A stretch of DNA of 59,611 nt from Alphaproteobacteria bacterium. GTDB lineage: Bacteria; Pseudomonadota; Alphaproteobacteria; JACZXZ01. Shown here in pieces: positions 17,825 through 27,401 of this stretch (positions within the stretch are counted from its first letter, which is position 1; the number at the start of each line of letters is the position of its first letter). Location: contig DASPOR010000206.1 of assembly GCA_035625915.1 (NCBI GenBank), positions 1 through 59,611 on the forward strand, in the 5' to 3' direction. Made by a program: the position numbers and the translations under genes. A model generated the notes under the pieces. It had not been told where the DNA came from and searched no databases. It saw only the letters and a program-made list of their open reading frames with translations.

Positions 17825-19396
17825 ATGGAAACCCCACTGACGCCGATGGAATTTGCGCGGCGAGCCCGCCGGCTGTATCCCGGCCGGGAAGCTGTGGTCG
17901 ATGGAAATCTGCGGCTGACATACGCCCAGTTCTTTGATCGCTGTGATCGCTGGTCTACTGCCCTCCAGGCTATGGGGATTCAAAGGGGCGACCGCGTCGC
18001 CTATATCGCCCCGAACACACACGCGCATCTTGAAGCTTATTACGCCGTGCCGCAGATCGGCGCGGTGCTGGTGCCGATCAACTATCGCCTGATTCCTGAC
18101 GATTTCGATTACATCATCAGCCATTGTGGCGCGAAAGTGGTGTGCGCTCACGTCGACCATATCGATGCCGTGGAAGGCATCCGCCACAAGCTCAAAACCG
18201 TCGAGAACTTCGTCGCACTTGAGGGCGCAGCCACGGGCTGGATCGACTATGAGACCGCACTGACCGGGTGCGGAACCGAATTCGAGAAGCCGGACATTGC
18301 CGAGACCGATTTGCTTACCATCAATTACACGAGCGGCACGACGGCACGGCCAAAGGGTGTAATGATCACCCATCGCAACGCCTATCTGAATGTGATGGGC
18401 ACGCTCGTGCACCACCACCTGACGCCAGGCGACCGCTATCTATGGACCCTGCCGATGTTCCACGCCAACGGCTGGACGTTCACGTGGATCAATACCGCCC
18501 GCGGCATGACGCACGTCTGCCTGCGTCGCGTCGAGCCAAAGCTGATTTACCAGGCGATCAAGGATGAGCGAATTACCATGCTCTGCGCGGCACCGACCGT
18601 GCTGATTAGCATCGCGAACGCTCCGACGAACATACGCGACGGCGCGCCACGTGGGGTTCGGTTGTTTACGGCCGGAGCCCCACCGGCGGCTGCGACCATC
18701 GAACTCGTCGAGCGCGAACTCGGCTGGGAGCTCACACACGTCTACGGACTGACGGAGACATCGCCGCTCATCACATTCTGCGAGCCATTACCGGAGCACG
18801 AGACTCTGTCGCTTCAGGAGCGAGCCAAAATCAAGGCGCGGCAGGGCGTCGAGCTGGTCAGTTCGGGCGAACTCAAGGTGCTCGATGAGCACGGCAATGA
18901 AGTGGTGCACGACGGCCAGACCTTGGGCGAGATCGCGGTCCGCGGCAATGTTGTCATGAAAGGCTATTACAACGACCCCGATGCGACGAGCGCTGCGATC
19001 AAGAACGGATGGTTCCGTTCGGGCGACGCCGCGGTGGTTCATCCAGACGGCTACGTCGAAATCCGCGACCGTTTTAAGGACGTCATCATTTCGGGCGGTG
19101 AGAACATCTCCTCAGTCGAAATAGAGGGATGCCTGCTCCAACATCCCGCGGTGCAAGAGGTTGCGGTGGTCGGCATGCCTCATCAGCGCTGGGGTGAATC
19201 GCCGCATGCATTTGTAATACTGCGGCAGGGTGCCCATGCAACAGAAGAAGAATTGAAGATGCACGTGCGGAACGCCATTGCACACTTCAAGACGCCCCAG
19301 TGGATTACCTTCATCGATGAACTGCCGAAGACGGCAACGGGCAAGGTGCAGAAGTTCGTGCTGCGCTCAGGGAAAGCTGGCGTCTTCCGTCAATAG
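17825..19396 (+). CDS. AMP-forming acyl-CoA synthetase
   Basis: A 523-residue adenylate-forming enzyme. NYTSGTTARPKGVMITH is the AMP-binding P-loop, GLTETSP the A5 motif, and SGGENISSVEIEG with the closing PKTATGKVQKF lysine the C-terminal lid. It activates a carboxylic acid to its CoA thioester with ATP. The N-terminal LYPGREAVVDG pattern is common in medium/long-chain and methylthiopropionate-type ligases; the true substrate is not readable. The longest frame begins at a TTG; the ATG at 17825 is preferred by family alignment. It stands alone between the gene-poor region and tRNA-Arg. Confidence 0.85.
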   Translation: METPLTPMEFARRARRLYPGREAVVDGNLRLTYAQFFDRCDRWSTALQAMGIQRGDRVAYIAPNTHAHLEAYYAVPQIGAVLVPINYRLIPDDFDYIISHCGAKVVCAHVDHIDAVEGIRHKLKTVENFVALEGAATGWIDYETALTGCGTEFEKPDIAETDLLTINYTSGTTARPKGVMITHRNAYLNVMGTLVHHHLTPGDRYLWTLPMFHANGWTFTWINTARGMTHVCLRRVEPKLIYQAIKDERITMLCAAPTVLISIANAPTNIRDGAPRGVRLFTAGAPPAAATIELVERELGWELTHVYGLTETSPLITFCEPLPEHETLSLQERAKIKARQGVELVSSGELKVLDEHGNEVVHDGQTLGEIAVRGNVVMKGYYNDPDATSAAIKNGWFRSGDAAVVHPDGYVEIRDRFKDVIISGGENISSVEIEGCLLQHPAVQEVAVVGMPHQRWGESPHAFVILRQGAHATEEELKMHVRNAIAHFKTPQWITFIDELPKTATGKVQKFVLRSGKAGVFRQ

Positions 19397-19591
19397 CAGG
19401 ACAGCAATGTCGGAGAAGGGCCATCTGTCGGGATAGGGGGGAGCCTCGCGGTGCGAGTGTAACCCATGTCGCAACCATGTTGCAGGGAGCTGCCGAATGT
19501 CCGTGTAACTCACTGGAATGTAATGGGAACAGTTTGCAACATAACGTGACATGAAAAAGGGCCTAGCGATAAGCTAAGCTCTTGAATTTAT

Positions 19592-19668
19592 TGGCGTCCC
19601 CGGCGGGATTCGAACCCACGGCCTACAGATTAGGAATCTGTCGCTCTATCCTACTGAGCTACGGGGAC
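19592..19668 (-). tRNA. tRNA-Arg, anticodon CCT
   Basis: Read on the minus strand, GTCCCCG (from 19668) pairs with CGGGGAC (19602-19596) as the acceptor stem. The D-arm, the anticodon stem ACAGA/TCTGT around TTCCTAA (anticodon CCT, reading AGG), and the T-arm GTGGGTTCGAATCC are all present. The CCA end is encoded at 19594-19592. About 77 nt, no intron. Confidence 0.95.
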
Positions 19669-19671
19669 GCC

Positions 19672-20198
19672 GTGCGGCCATATATACCAGCATCGAATTG
19701 CGCGCCCAAGCCTCGGTCGCCTCAAGCCTCGGTCGCCTCAAGCCTCGGTGGCATCGGGCCTCGGCCGCGGTTCAATTCGTTCACGCCCAGACACCGACCG
19801 CGCCGGCAACTTGAGGGCCTGCGGCACCCCGGTCCCTCGATACCCCGCCAGACCCGGCCGCGATGCCGGGCCTTCCGCTTACGAGTTCCTCGCCTTATGG
19901 TTGCCGTGCTCGCCTATCCGCAAGCGAAGTCGAGATTTCACGTTGTGGGCATATTGCAATCGCTCGATGCCGCACCTTCGGGTCCCCGCTCAAAGGCCGC
20001 CAGGGCGAGCGCGCCTCGAACACCGCACCAAAAGGCCAGTCCGCCCGTCCGCGCACCGTTCCGAGCGCCATCCTATGCTACGATTCTGTGAAAATGTCGG
20101 CTGGACTCCTGACATTAGCCCGGTCAATATCCCAGCACCGAATGGTCCTAACCAGCATGGTTAATATATCGGGACATTCTGCCTTGGGAGGTAGCCAT
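19672..20198. other. intergenic region between tRNA-Arg and the Liv operon
   Basis: About 530 bp that should hold the tRNA promoter on one strand and the Liv operon promoter on the other. Apart from the tandem repeat near its left end I see no gene. The in-frame extension of the substrate-binding protein into this region is rich in Arg, Pro and Ser, lacks a signal peptide and is not real coding. Confidence 0.55.
19708..19751. repeat. short tandem repeat, 16-bp unit
   Basis: The unit AAGCCTCGGTCGCCTC occurs at 19708-19723 and 19724-19739, with a third partial copy from 19740. It lies just upstream of the tRNA-Arg promoter side and may come from replication slippage. No coding or regulatory role is evident. 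Confidence 0.7.
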
Positions 20199-21461
20199 AT
20201 GACAAAGACTCTACGTCGTAACCTCGTGACGACCGCGCTCGGTGCCAGCGCCTTCGTCGCCCTAGCGGCCGCGGCCGGGCTCGTGCCCGTGCAGGCGGCT
20301 GACAAGACCGTGGCCGTTGGCATCGAATTGCCGCTCACGGGTGCGGATGCCGATTCCGCCGCGCGCATCAAATACGGCGCTCAGATGGCGATCGACGAAG
20401 CGAACGCCAAGGGCGGCGTCGCGGGCTATAAGTTCGACATCGTCGTGCTCGACAGCGGTACGGCCACCGCCGGCCAATACGATCCGGCACAGGCCGCCAC
20501 CAACGCGAAGAAGTTCGCATCCGATCCTAAAGTCGTCGCCGTGGTCGGACCCGAGATGAGCGGCGAGGGTAAGGCGATGTCGCCGATCCTTTCCGCATCC
20601 GACCTCGCGACCATCACGCCGTCCTCGACCAATCCCGACATCACCGATCCCAAGTTCGCCGGCCAGTATCGCCCGAAGGGCAAGGCCGTCTACTTCCGCA
20701 CCGTGACCACCGACGCGTTCCAAGGCCCGAACATGGCCAATTACGCGAAGGACACCCTAAAGGCGAAATCGGTGTTCGTGCTCGACGATTCCGGCGCCTA
20801 CGGCGTCGGCATCGCGGATTCCTTCCAGGCACAGGCGAAGAAGATCGGCCTCAACGTGCTCGGCCGCGACCAGCTCAATCCGAAGGAAGCCGACTACACG
20901 ACGGTTCTCACGAAGATCAAGGCCATGAACCCCGACGCCATCTATTACGGCGGCGTCAGCCAGGCCGGCATCAAGCTCGCCAAGCAAGTCGCCGACGTCA
21001 TGCCGAATGTCATCAAGCTGGGTGGCGACGGCATGCAAGGTGGGGACATCCTCAAGGGTGTGGGCTTCCCGGCGGTTGAAGGCTGGTACGTGACGATCGC
21101 CTCGCCGCACGTAAGTGAGGACCCGGCTCTTGCGAAGTGGGTCGAGGACTACACGAAGAAGTTCAATGTGACGCCGAGCGACTATGCCGTGACCGCCTAC
21201 GACGCCGCACAGGTTATTATCGACGCGGTGAAACGCGTGGCGGCAAGCGGAAAGGAAGTCAACAAGGCAAACGTCCGGGACGCGATCCAGTCGGCCAAGC
21301 TCAAGACCCTCCAGGGCGAGGTCGCGTTCGACGAGAACGGCGACATCTTGAGCCGGACTATCAGCGTGTTCCAGATCAAGCACGACGCGAAATTTCCGGA
21401 GGACGACGTCATTCACCAATACAAGTATGTCGGTGTGGCGCCGCAAACTCCGGCGAGCTGA
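20199..21461 (+). CDS. livK: branched-chain amino acid ABC transporter, substrate-binding protein
   Basis: A 420-residue periplasmic binding protein of the Leu/Ile/Val (Peripla_BP_6) family. A signal peptide (MTKTLRRNL then a hydrophobic core) is cut near VQAADK. VAVGIELPLTGADADSAARIKYGAQMAIDEAN is the classical opening of the mature fold, and VFVLDDSGAYGVGIADSF marks the second lobe. It captures a branched-chain amino acid or similar solute for the permease encoded next. The ATG at 20199 follows TGGGAGG. First gene of a four-gene transporter operon. Confidence 0.87.
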   Translation: MTKTLRRNLVTTALGASAFVALAAAAGLVPVQAADKTVAVGIELPLTGADADSAARIKYGAQMAIDEANAKGGVAGYKFDIVVLDSGTATAGQYDPAQAATNAKKFASDPKVVAVVGPEMSGEGKAMSPILSASDLATITPSSTNPDITDPKFAGQYRPKGKAVYFRTVTTDAFQGPNMANYAKDTLKAKSVFVLDDSGAYGVGIADSFQAQAKKIGLNVLGRDQLNPKEADYTTVLTKIKAMNPDAIYYGGVSQAGIKLAKQVADVMPNVIKLGGDGMQGGDILKGVGFPAVEGWYVTIASPHVSEDPALAKWVEDYTKKFNVTPSDYAVTAYDAAQVIIDAVKRVAASGKEVNKANVRDAIQSAKLKTLQGEVAFDENGDILSRTISVFQIKHDAKFPEDDVIHQYKYVGVAPQTPAS

Positions 21462-21511
21462 GGCTTGAATAGCGTCCCATGACGTTCGACCGATAGGATC
21501 GGGACCTGGCA

Positions 21512-22441
21512 ATGACCTATACCGAAGTCCTGCTCCAGCAGGTCATCAACGGTGTGAGCCTGGGTGCCATGTACGCGCTACTGGCACTCGGGTTCACCAT
21601 GGTTTACGGCATCCTGTCGCTGATCAACTTCGCCCACTTCAACGTCTTCATGGTGGGGTCGTTCATCGCGATGGGGATCTTGGAGCTGACCGGGCTGATC
21701 GGCCAAAGGACCATCCTGGCCGGCTTCCCCCTGGTGGGCGTGCTACTGCTCGCACTCGTGGGCACCATGCTGCTCTCCGGAGCGATCGGCGTGCTCATCG
21801 AGCGCTTTGCCTTGCGCCCCTTGCGGGGAGTGCCGGGCACGGCGGCGATGATCACGACGATCGGCGTCTCCTACATCCTTTTCAATATCATCCTGCTCAC
21901 CGTGGGCGCCGACGCTCAGAACTTCCCGAACCCGATGCCCAAGGTGCGTTGGGGATTCGGCGGGGTCGAACTCCAGTTGCGCGAAGTGCTCGTCTGGATC
22001 GTCGCGTTCATTCTGATGGCCGGATTGCACTTCTTCGTGCGGCGCACAAAGATGGGCAAGGCCATGCAGGCGACCTCCCAGGACCAGGAAGCCGCCCGCA
22101 TGATGGGGGTCGAGGTCGACAAGGTGGTGATGATCGCCTTCTTCCTCGGCTCCGCCCTTGCGGGTGCTGCCGGCCTCATCTTCGGGCTTTATTACAACTA
22201 CACGAATTTCACCATCGGCTACACGGCGGGCTTACGCGCCTTCACCGCCGCCGTCCTCGGTGGCATCGGGAACATCCCGGGCGCCATGGTTGGCGGGATC
22301 ATCATCGGACTCATCGAATCGCTTGGCGGGCAACTTCTCGCCGTGAGATGGACCGATGTGATCATTTTCTCCATTCTGGTCATCGTCCTCGTATTCCGGC
22401 CGACCGGCCTGTTCGGCCGGGCCGCCCCTCAGAAGTCGTGA
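21512..22441 (+). CDS. livH: branched-chain amino acid ABC transporter permease LivH
   Basis: A 309-residue inner-membrane permease with about eight membrane segments. It starts with a typical LLQQVINGVSLGAMYALLALGFTMVYGIL stretch and ends in RPTGLFGRAAP. The coupling-helix region QDQEAARMMGVEVD sits mid-protein. It forms the translocation pore with the LivM part of the next gene. Located 50 bp after the binding-protein gene and 9 bp before the fused permease/ATPase. Confidence 0.9.
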   Translation: MTYTEVLLQQVINGVSLGAMYALLALGFTMVYGILSLINFAHFNVFMVGSFIAMGILELTGLIGQRTILAGFPLVGVLLLALVGTMLLSGAIGVLIERFALRPLRGVPGTAAMITTIGVSYILFNIILLTVGADAQNFPNPMPKVRWGFGGVELQLREVLVWIVAFILMAGLHFFVRRTKMGKAMQATSQDQEAARMMGVEVDKVVMIAFFLGSALAGAAGLIFGLYYNYTNFTIGYTAGLRAFTAAVLGGIGNIPGAMVGGIIIGLIESLGGQLLAVRWTDVIIFSILVIVLVFRPTGLFGRAAPQKS

Positions 22442-22450
22442 GGCGCAACC

Positions 22451-24475
22451 ATGGTAGCTCCCTCTCCCCGCACGACGACCCTCGGTGAGACGATCACGGC
22501 CCCGTTCCGCGCGCTTTCGATAGAGCAGCGCACACGCCTTATCGTCATCGTCGTCGGCCTCTTCCTCCTTGCATTTCCCTTCATCATCACCAACGAAGGC
22601 GACATCGACGCGGCGGCGAATGCCTGCGCTTTCGCGGTCCTGGCCCTCGGGCTCAATATCGTGGTCGGGCTCGCCGGCCTGCTCGATCTCGGTTACGCCG
22701 CCTTCTTTGCGATCGGTGCATATTTCTACGGCGTCACGTCGTCGTGGCAGCTCACGCCCGAATGGTCGAGCTTCTGGGAGCCCTTCCGCTGGCTCGGTTT
22801 CGTGCTGCGCTATCACGTCGACGGCGCGCCCGATGTCGTCCACTTCACGCTTTCGTTCTGGATCGCGATGCCGGTTTCGGCCTTCGTGGCCGCGTTCTTC
22901 GGCGTGCTCTTCGGGGCGCCGACCCTTCGCCTCAGGGGCGACTATCTGGCGATCGTGACCCTCGGCTTTGGCGAGATCGTGCCGATCGTCGCGCGCAACT
23001 GGCCGGAGCTGACCAACGGGGCCGCCGGCCTGAACGGCGTGGCGCCACCGAGCCTCTTCGGCTATTCCTTCGGCGTCGAGTCGACCCCTTATTATTATCT
23101 CGGCCTGCTGCTGATCGTTTTTCTTATGTTCGTCAGCCTGCGGCTCAAGGAATCGCGCATAGGCCGTGCTTGGATGGCGATCCGCGAGGACGAGATCGCA
23201 GCCGGTGCGATGGGAGTCAACCGCGTCAAATTGAAACTCCTCGCGTTTGCCGTGGGTGCCGGATTCGCCGGCATGACCGGAACCTTCTATGTGGCGAAGC
23301 TTCAGACCGCGACACCGGACATGTTCATGTTCCCGGTGTCGGTCATGGTGCTCGTGATGATCGTGCTCGGCGGCATGGGTAGCATCTACGGCGTGGTCGT
23401 CGGCGCGGTGATCCTGCAACTCCTTCAATCCTGGTTCCTCCAGGATCTTACCCAATGGATCCACGCGCTCGGCCGAATGGTGGACAGCGAGTCGTTGCAG
23501 CATATCGACCTGGTGCAATCGATCGAACTCATTTTCGGCTTCATCCTCGTTTTCATGATGCTGTTCCGGCGCCAAGGACTCATTCCCGCACGCCGCAGTA
23601 CGCCGGCCCTGACTTTCGAACAGCAAACGGCGTTACCGACGCGCGGCGTGGTCGCGACTCAGCTTCGCGTGATCGAAACCTATAAGGCGGACTCCTCGGT
23701 GCCGATGCTCGATATTCAAAAGCTCCTGAAGCGCTTCGGCGGTATTACGGCGGTGAAGGAGGTCGATCTCAGGATCGAGCAAAGCAGCATCGTCGCCCTC
23801 ATCGGCCCCAACGGCTCGGGTAAGACGACGTTCTTCAATCTCATCACCGGCATGAACGAGCCGGACGGCGGCAAGGTCATCCTGTTGGGCGAGGACATCA
23901 CGGGCCTGCCGTCTCATGCGGTCGTCGAGCGCGGGGTCGCCCGGACGTTCCAGAACCTCCGCCTTTTTAACAATATGACGGTGATGGAAAACATCCTCGT
24001 CGGCATGCATGCGCGGACGACGTCGGATGCCATCGGTTCGGTGCTCCACACGCCCCACACGTTGCAGGAGGAGCGTGATTCGCGCGAACGCGCGATGGAG
24101 ATCATATCGATCTTCGGGAACCGCTTAACGCCGCGCGTCAATCAACTGGCGCATGAGCTTTCCTACGCCAATCGCCGCCGCACGGAAATTGCGCGCGCAC
24201 TTGCCTCTCGGCCCAAGATTCTGCTGCTCGACGAGCCGACCGCGGGAATGAACCCGGCGGAAACGCTGGAGCTTGCCGAGCAGATAAAGAGTTTCCGCAA
24301 GATGGGGCTGACCATTTTCCTCATCGAGCACAAGCTCAACGTCGTCAACGACCTCGCCGACAAGATCGTGGTGCTCGATCACGGCGAAAAGATCGCCGAA
24401 GGGACCGCGGAAGAAGTCCACGCCCGGCCCGAAGTGCTCGAAGCCTATCTCGGCCGGAAGGTGGCCCATGCTTGA
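22451..24475 (+). CDS. fused LivM permease – LivG ATPase of the branched-chain amino acid transporter
   Basis: A 674-residue single frame joining two subunits that are separate in E. coli. Residues about 1-385 are a LivM-type permease (ALGLNIVVGLAGLLDLGYAAFFAIGAY, GDYLAIVTLGFGEI, REDEIAAGAMGVN). After a linker, the ATPase begins around residue 419 (MLDIQKLLKRFGG) with Walker A GPNGSGKTT, LSYANRR in place of a canonical LSGGQ signature (usual for LivG), and Walker B ILLLDEP. No stop or frameshift is seen at the junction. Its stop overlaps the LivF start by 8 nt. Confidence 0.88.
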   Translation: MVAPSPRTTTLGETITAPFRALSIEQRTRLIVIVVGLFLLAFPFIITNEGDIDAAANACAFAVLALGLNIVVGLAGLLDLGYAAFFAIGAYFYGVTSSWQLTPEWSSFWEPFRWLGFVLRYHVDGAPDVVHFTLSFWIAMPVSAFVAAFFGVLFGAPTLRLRGDYLAIVTLGFGEIVPIVARNWPELTNGAAGLNGVAPPSLFGYSFGVESTPYYYLGLLLIVFLMFVSLRLKESRIGRAWMAIREDEIAAGAMGVNRVKLKLLAFAVGAGFAGMTGTFYVAKLQTATPDMFMFPVSVMVLVMIVLGGMGSIYGVVVGAVILQLLQSWFLQDLTQWIHALGRMVDSESLQHIDLVQSIELIFGFILVFMMLFRRQGLIPARRSTPALTFEQQTALPTRGVVATQLRVIETYKADSSVPMLDIQKLLKRFGGITAVKEVDLRIEQSSIVALIGPNGSGKTTFFNLITGMNEPDGGKVILLGEDITGLPSHAVVERGVARTFQNLRLFNNMTVMENILVGMHARTTSDAIGSVLHTPHTLQEERDSRERAMEIISIFGNRLTPRVNQLAHELSYANRRRTEIARALASRPKILLLDEPTAGMNPAETLELAEQIKSFRKMGLTIFLIEHKLNVVNDLADKIVVLDHGEKIAEGTAEEVHARPEVLEAYLGRKVAHA

Positions 24476-25181
24476 GTTTCGCGACGTCGACACCTACTAC
24501 GGCGAGCTGCACGTCCTCAAGAAGGTCAACTACGTCATCAACAAGGGCGAAATCGTGTGCCTCTTGGGCGGCAACGCCTCCGGCAAGTCGACCACGATGA
24601 AGACCGTGCTCGGTATCGTGACGCCCAAGGCCGGAACGGTGCTGTTCGAGGGTAAGCCGATCAACAACCTGCCGACGGCGGAGCGCGTCAAGCGCGGCAT
24701 CGCACCGGTTCCCGAGGCGCGCCGCCTCTTTCCCCGTATGACGGTGTTCGAGAACCTCGAAATGGGTGCTTATACGCGCGACGATCGCGACGGCATCCAG
24801 GAGGACATGGAGAAGGTTTACGAACTTTTTCCCCGCGTGAAAGAGCGCCTTGCCCAGCAGGCGGGAACCCTTTCGGGTGGCGAGCAGCAGATGGTGGCGA
24901 TGGGCCGCGCATTGCTGGCGCGGCCGCGGCTCTTGTGCATGGACGAGCCCTCGATGGGACTTTCGCCCGCCTATGTCGAGCAGATTTTCGAAATCATTCA
25001 GACGATCAACAAGCTCGGCACCTCGATCTTCGTGGTCGAGCAGAACGCCAGCATGGCGCTCTCGATCGCCCATCGGGGTTATGTGCTGCAGACCGGCGAG
25101 GTGGTGCTATCCGGCACGGCCAAGAGCCTTCTTGAGAATGAAATGCTCAAAAAGACGTATCTCGGCGAAATGCAGCACTGA
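24468..25181 (+). CDS. livF: branched-chain amino acid ABC transporter ATPase LivF
   Basis: A 237-residue ABC ATPase with Walker A LLGGNASGKSTT (around 31-42), signature LSGGEQQM and Walker B LLCMDEPSMGLSP. It pairs with the LivG domain of the fused subunit. Start and upstream stop overlap as ATGCTTGA, so translation is coupled. Normal in length. Confidence 0.9.
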   Translation: MLEFRDVDTYYGELHVLKKVNYVINKGEIVCLLGGNASGKSTTMKTVLGIVTPKAGTVLFEGKPINNLPTAERVKRGIAPVPEARRLFPRMTVFENLEMGAYTRDDRDGIQEDMEKVYELFPRVKERLAQQAGTLSGGEQQMVAMGRALLARPRLLCMDEPSMGLSPAYVEQIFEIIQTINKLGTSIFVVEQNASMALSIAHRGYVLQTGEVVLSGTAKSLLENEMLKKTYLGEMQH

Positions 25182-25217
25182 CTTTCGGCGCCCGAAAAAG
25201 GCGAAAGGGGGGTCGCG

Positions 25218-26546
25218 ATGAGCACGGCGGCTGCGGTCAAATCTGGCGTCAATCTCAGTCTCGATGCGGCCCTCAAGGAGGCGGAGGAGCGCTTCGTCGC
25301 CGCCAACCCGAAGAGTGGTGCTCGTCAAGCGGCGGCCGAGTCGGTCATGCCTGGCGGCAACACGCGAACGATCCTCTTCTATCCGCCTTATCCGGTCGCG
25401 ATCGTGAAGGGCGAGGGCTGCCGGCTCACCGATCTCGACGGGCACGTCTACGTCGATTTCCTCGGCGAATACACGGCCGGGCTTTACGGCCATTCCCAGC
25501 CCGCGATCCTGCAGGCGATCAAGGCGGTGCTCGACGGGGGTATTACTCTCGGCGGACCGAATGTGTACGAGGCTGAGCTTGCCCGGCTCGTATGCGCGCG
25601 GTTTCCCTCGTGCGACATGGTGCGGTTCACGAATTCGGGGACCGAGGGTAACCTGATGGCGCTCGGCACCGCCCGCGCAGCGACCGGGCGAAGCCATATC
25701 CTCGTGTTCGAGGGCGCCTATCATGGCGGTGTATTGACCTTCGGTCACGGCGGCTCGCCGGTCAACGTGCCTTTCCCGATTGTTTATGCGCCCTACAACG
25801 ACACCGCGGCCACGCTCGCTGTGATCGAGAAGCACGCCGCGGAGTTGGCCGCGATCATCGTCGAACCGATGATGGGTTCGGGCGGCGCCATTCCCGCACG
25901 CCGCGATTTCCTCGAGGCCTTGCGCAACGCCGCCACGAAGCACGGCATTGTCCTCATCTTCGACGAGGTGATGACGTCCCGGCTGTCATCGGGCGGCCTT
26001 CAAAAGAAGCTCGGTATCGTTCCCGACTTGACAAGCTTCGGGAAATATATCGGCGGCGGCCTGACCTTCGGCGCCTTCGGCGGCAAGCGTGCGCTCATGG
26101 AACGCTACGACCCCCATAAACCCGGCTACATCGGTCATGCCGGAACATTCAACAACAATGTCCTTACGATGGCGGCCGGTGTCGCCGGACTCACGCATGT
26201 TTTCACGCCCGAGGCGGCGGAAAGGCTCAACGCCGCGGGCGACGCATTGCGCGGCAAACTCAACGCGATCGGCCGCAAGCTCGGCGTGCCGGTCATCGTG
26301 AACGGGGTCGGCTCGCTCCTCGCGGTGCATTTCCAGTCGAAACCGATCGAGCGGCCGGCGGATGCCGAGGCAACGCCGGCTGCAGCGCGCTCCCTTTTCC
26401 ATATCGAGATGCTGGCGCGCGGCTACTATCTGGCCCGGCGGGGTTTCATCAGCCTTTCGGTCGAGCATGGCCCGGCGGAGTTCGACGGATTCGCCCAGGC
26501 CTTCGGCGATTTCCTCGAGAACTACCGCTCGATCCTCGCCCCTTAG
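25218..26546 (+). CDS. class III aminotransferase, glutamate-1-semialdehyde aminomutase-like
   Basis: A 442-residue PLP enzyme of the class III aminotransferase family. FTNSGTEGNLMALGTARAATGR is the phosphate-binding region, LIFDEVMTSR holds the Asp that contacts the pyridine nitrogen, and the Lys in TSFGKYIGGGLTFGAFGG should form the Schiff base. It resembles HemL-like paralogues labelled aspartate aminotransferase family rather than true HemL. It follows LivF by 36 bp, so it may process the imported amino compound; this is contextual inference. Confidence 0.78.
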   Translation: MSTAAAVKSGVNLSLDAALKEAEERFVAANPKSGARQAAAESVMPGGNTRTILFYPPYPVAIVKGEGCRLTDLDGHVYVDFLGEYTAGLYGHSQPAILQAIKAVLDGGITLGGPNVYEAELARLVCARFPSCDMVRFTNSGTEGNLMALGTARAATGRSHILVFEGAYHGGVLTFGHGGSPVNVPFPIVYAPYNDTAATLAVIEKHAAELAAIIVEPMMGSGGAIPARRDFLEALRNAATKHGIVLIFDEVMTSRLSSGGLQKKLGIVPDLTSFGKYIGGGLTFGAFGGKRALMERYDPHKPGYIGHAGTFNNNVLTMAAGVAGLTHVFTPEAAERLNAAGDALRGKLNAIGRKLGVPVIVNGVGSLLAVHFQSKPIERPADAEATPAAARSLFHIEMLARGYYLARRGFISLSVEHGPAEFDGFAQAFGDFLENYRSILAP

Positions 26547-26739
26547 AACGCGACAGCGCCTCGGCGCGCTGACTCACGATCTCAAGATTGGCGTGAACCC
26601 GTGGCTTATCGGTTGGGTGATTCGGCTGTAGCAATACCATGCGCCACCCCTTTTTTCGTCATGGCCAGGCTGCCCGTGGTTAAGGCCCGAAAACAACGCC
26701 GAGGACCAAAGGTCTCGCTCGTCAGGGTCCCCTATTCGT

Positions 26740-27279
26740 TCATTCCCCAATAAGTTCCCTGAGGTTCTGAAGCGGATAGGCGTAGGTCAAAACCGCCACT
26801 TCCGAACCAGGGTTACTGCGGCTCAAGCCAGCGTTCGAAATATGGTAGAACGCCACGCCAAGCCTGGAATCATCGTCGAAGCGATAGGCAATCCCGATAG
26901 CCGATCGAAACTCCGGAAAGGCCGCCCCCAGCCTGGCATCATCGGCGCGCTCATAGCCGCCGATGGCAAGGCTCGGTGTCGCGTAGACATTGCTTCCGAG
27001 ATAAAAATCGACCGCGAACCCGCCATAGCCATAGACCGCTTTTCGCGATGTCGAGAGGATCCCGACGATCGGTTTGATGTAACCGAAAATCTCGTAGTCC
27101 GAGCGATATTCGAAATTGTAGGCAAAGCTGTGGTCGCGGCGGACGTCAAAAGAACCGAGCTGAAATTCGATAAAATCGGAACTGTCGCAGGAATACCAGG
27201 AAGTTTCCGAACAGGCGTGTGCCGGAACCACCAGCACGCTAAGGGTCAGCAGGCTCAGGAGCCCGAGTGCGACGCGCAA
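26740..27279 (-). CDS. PagL-like lipid A 3-O-deacylase (acyloxyacyl hydrolase)
   Basis: About 179 residues of an outer-membrane beta-barrel esterase. The motif FYHISNAGLSRSNPGSE near the C-terminus contains the His, Ser and Glu matching the PagL catalytic triad, and the chain ends in an aromatic-rich strand pattern. Known role: removing the 3-O acyl chain of lipid A. The start is uncertain: a TTG at 27279 with GGGG 7 nt upstream gives a perfect signal peptide (RVALGLLSLLTLSVLVVPAHA); an ATG at 27414 would overlap the preceding gene and put a non-signal tail in front. Co-directional with the iminopeptidase gene. Confidence 0.78.
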   Translation of the reverse strand: MRVALGLLSLLTLSVLVVPAHACSETSWYSCDSSDFIEFQLGSFDVRRDHSFAYNFEYRSDYEIFGYIKPIVGILSTSRKAVYGYGGFAVDFYLGSNVYATPSLAIGGYERADDARLGAAFPEFRSAIGIAYRFDDDSRLGVAFYHISNAGLSRSNPGSEVAVLTYAYPLQNLRELIGE

Positions 27280-27401
27280 GACCAACCCCGCTGGATACTG
27301 GACCGAATGGTTTGAAAGACCGGCGCCCAGATAATACGGGATTCCGAATTGCTGGCAAGCGACGTGTGTGTTTATCCGGAACCGACGCGCGAATTGATAT
27401 G

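Noticed and set aside
19708..19751. Possible CRISPR-like repetition
   Set aside because: Direct tandem copies without spacers and no cas genes nearby; it is a simple tandem repeat.
19863..20198. N-terminal extension of the Liv substrate-binding protein
   Set aside because: It would add 112 non-conserved residues before a perfect signal peptide that has its own TGGGAGG site.
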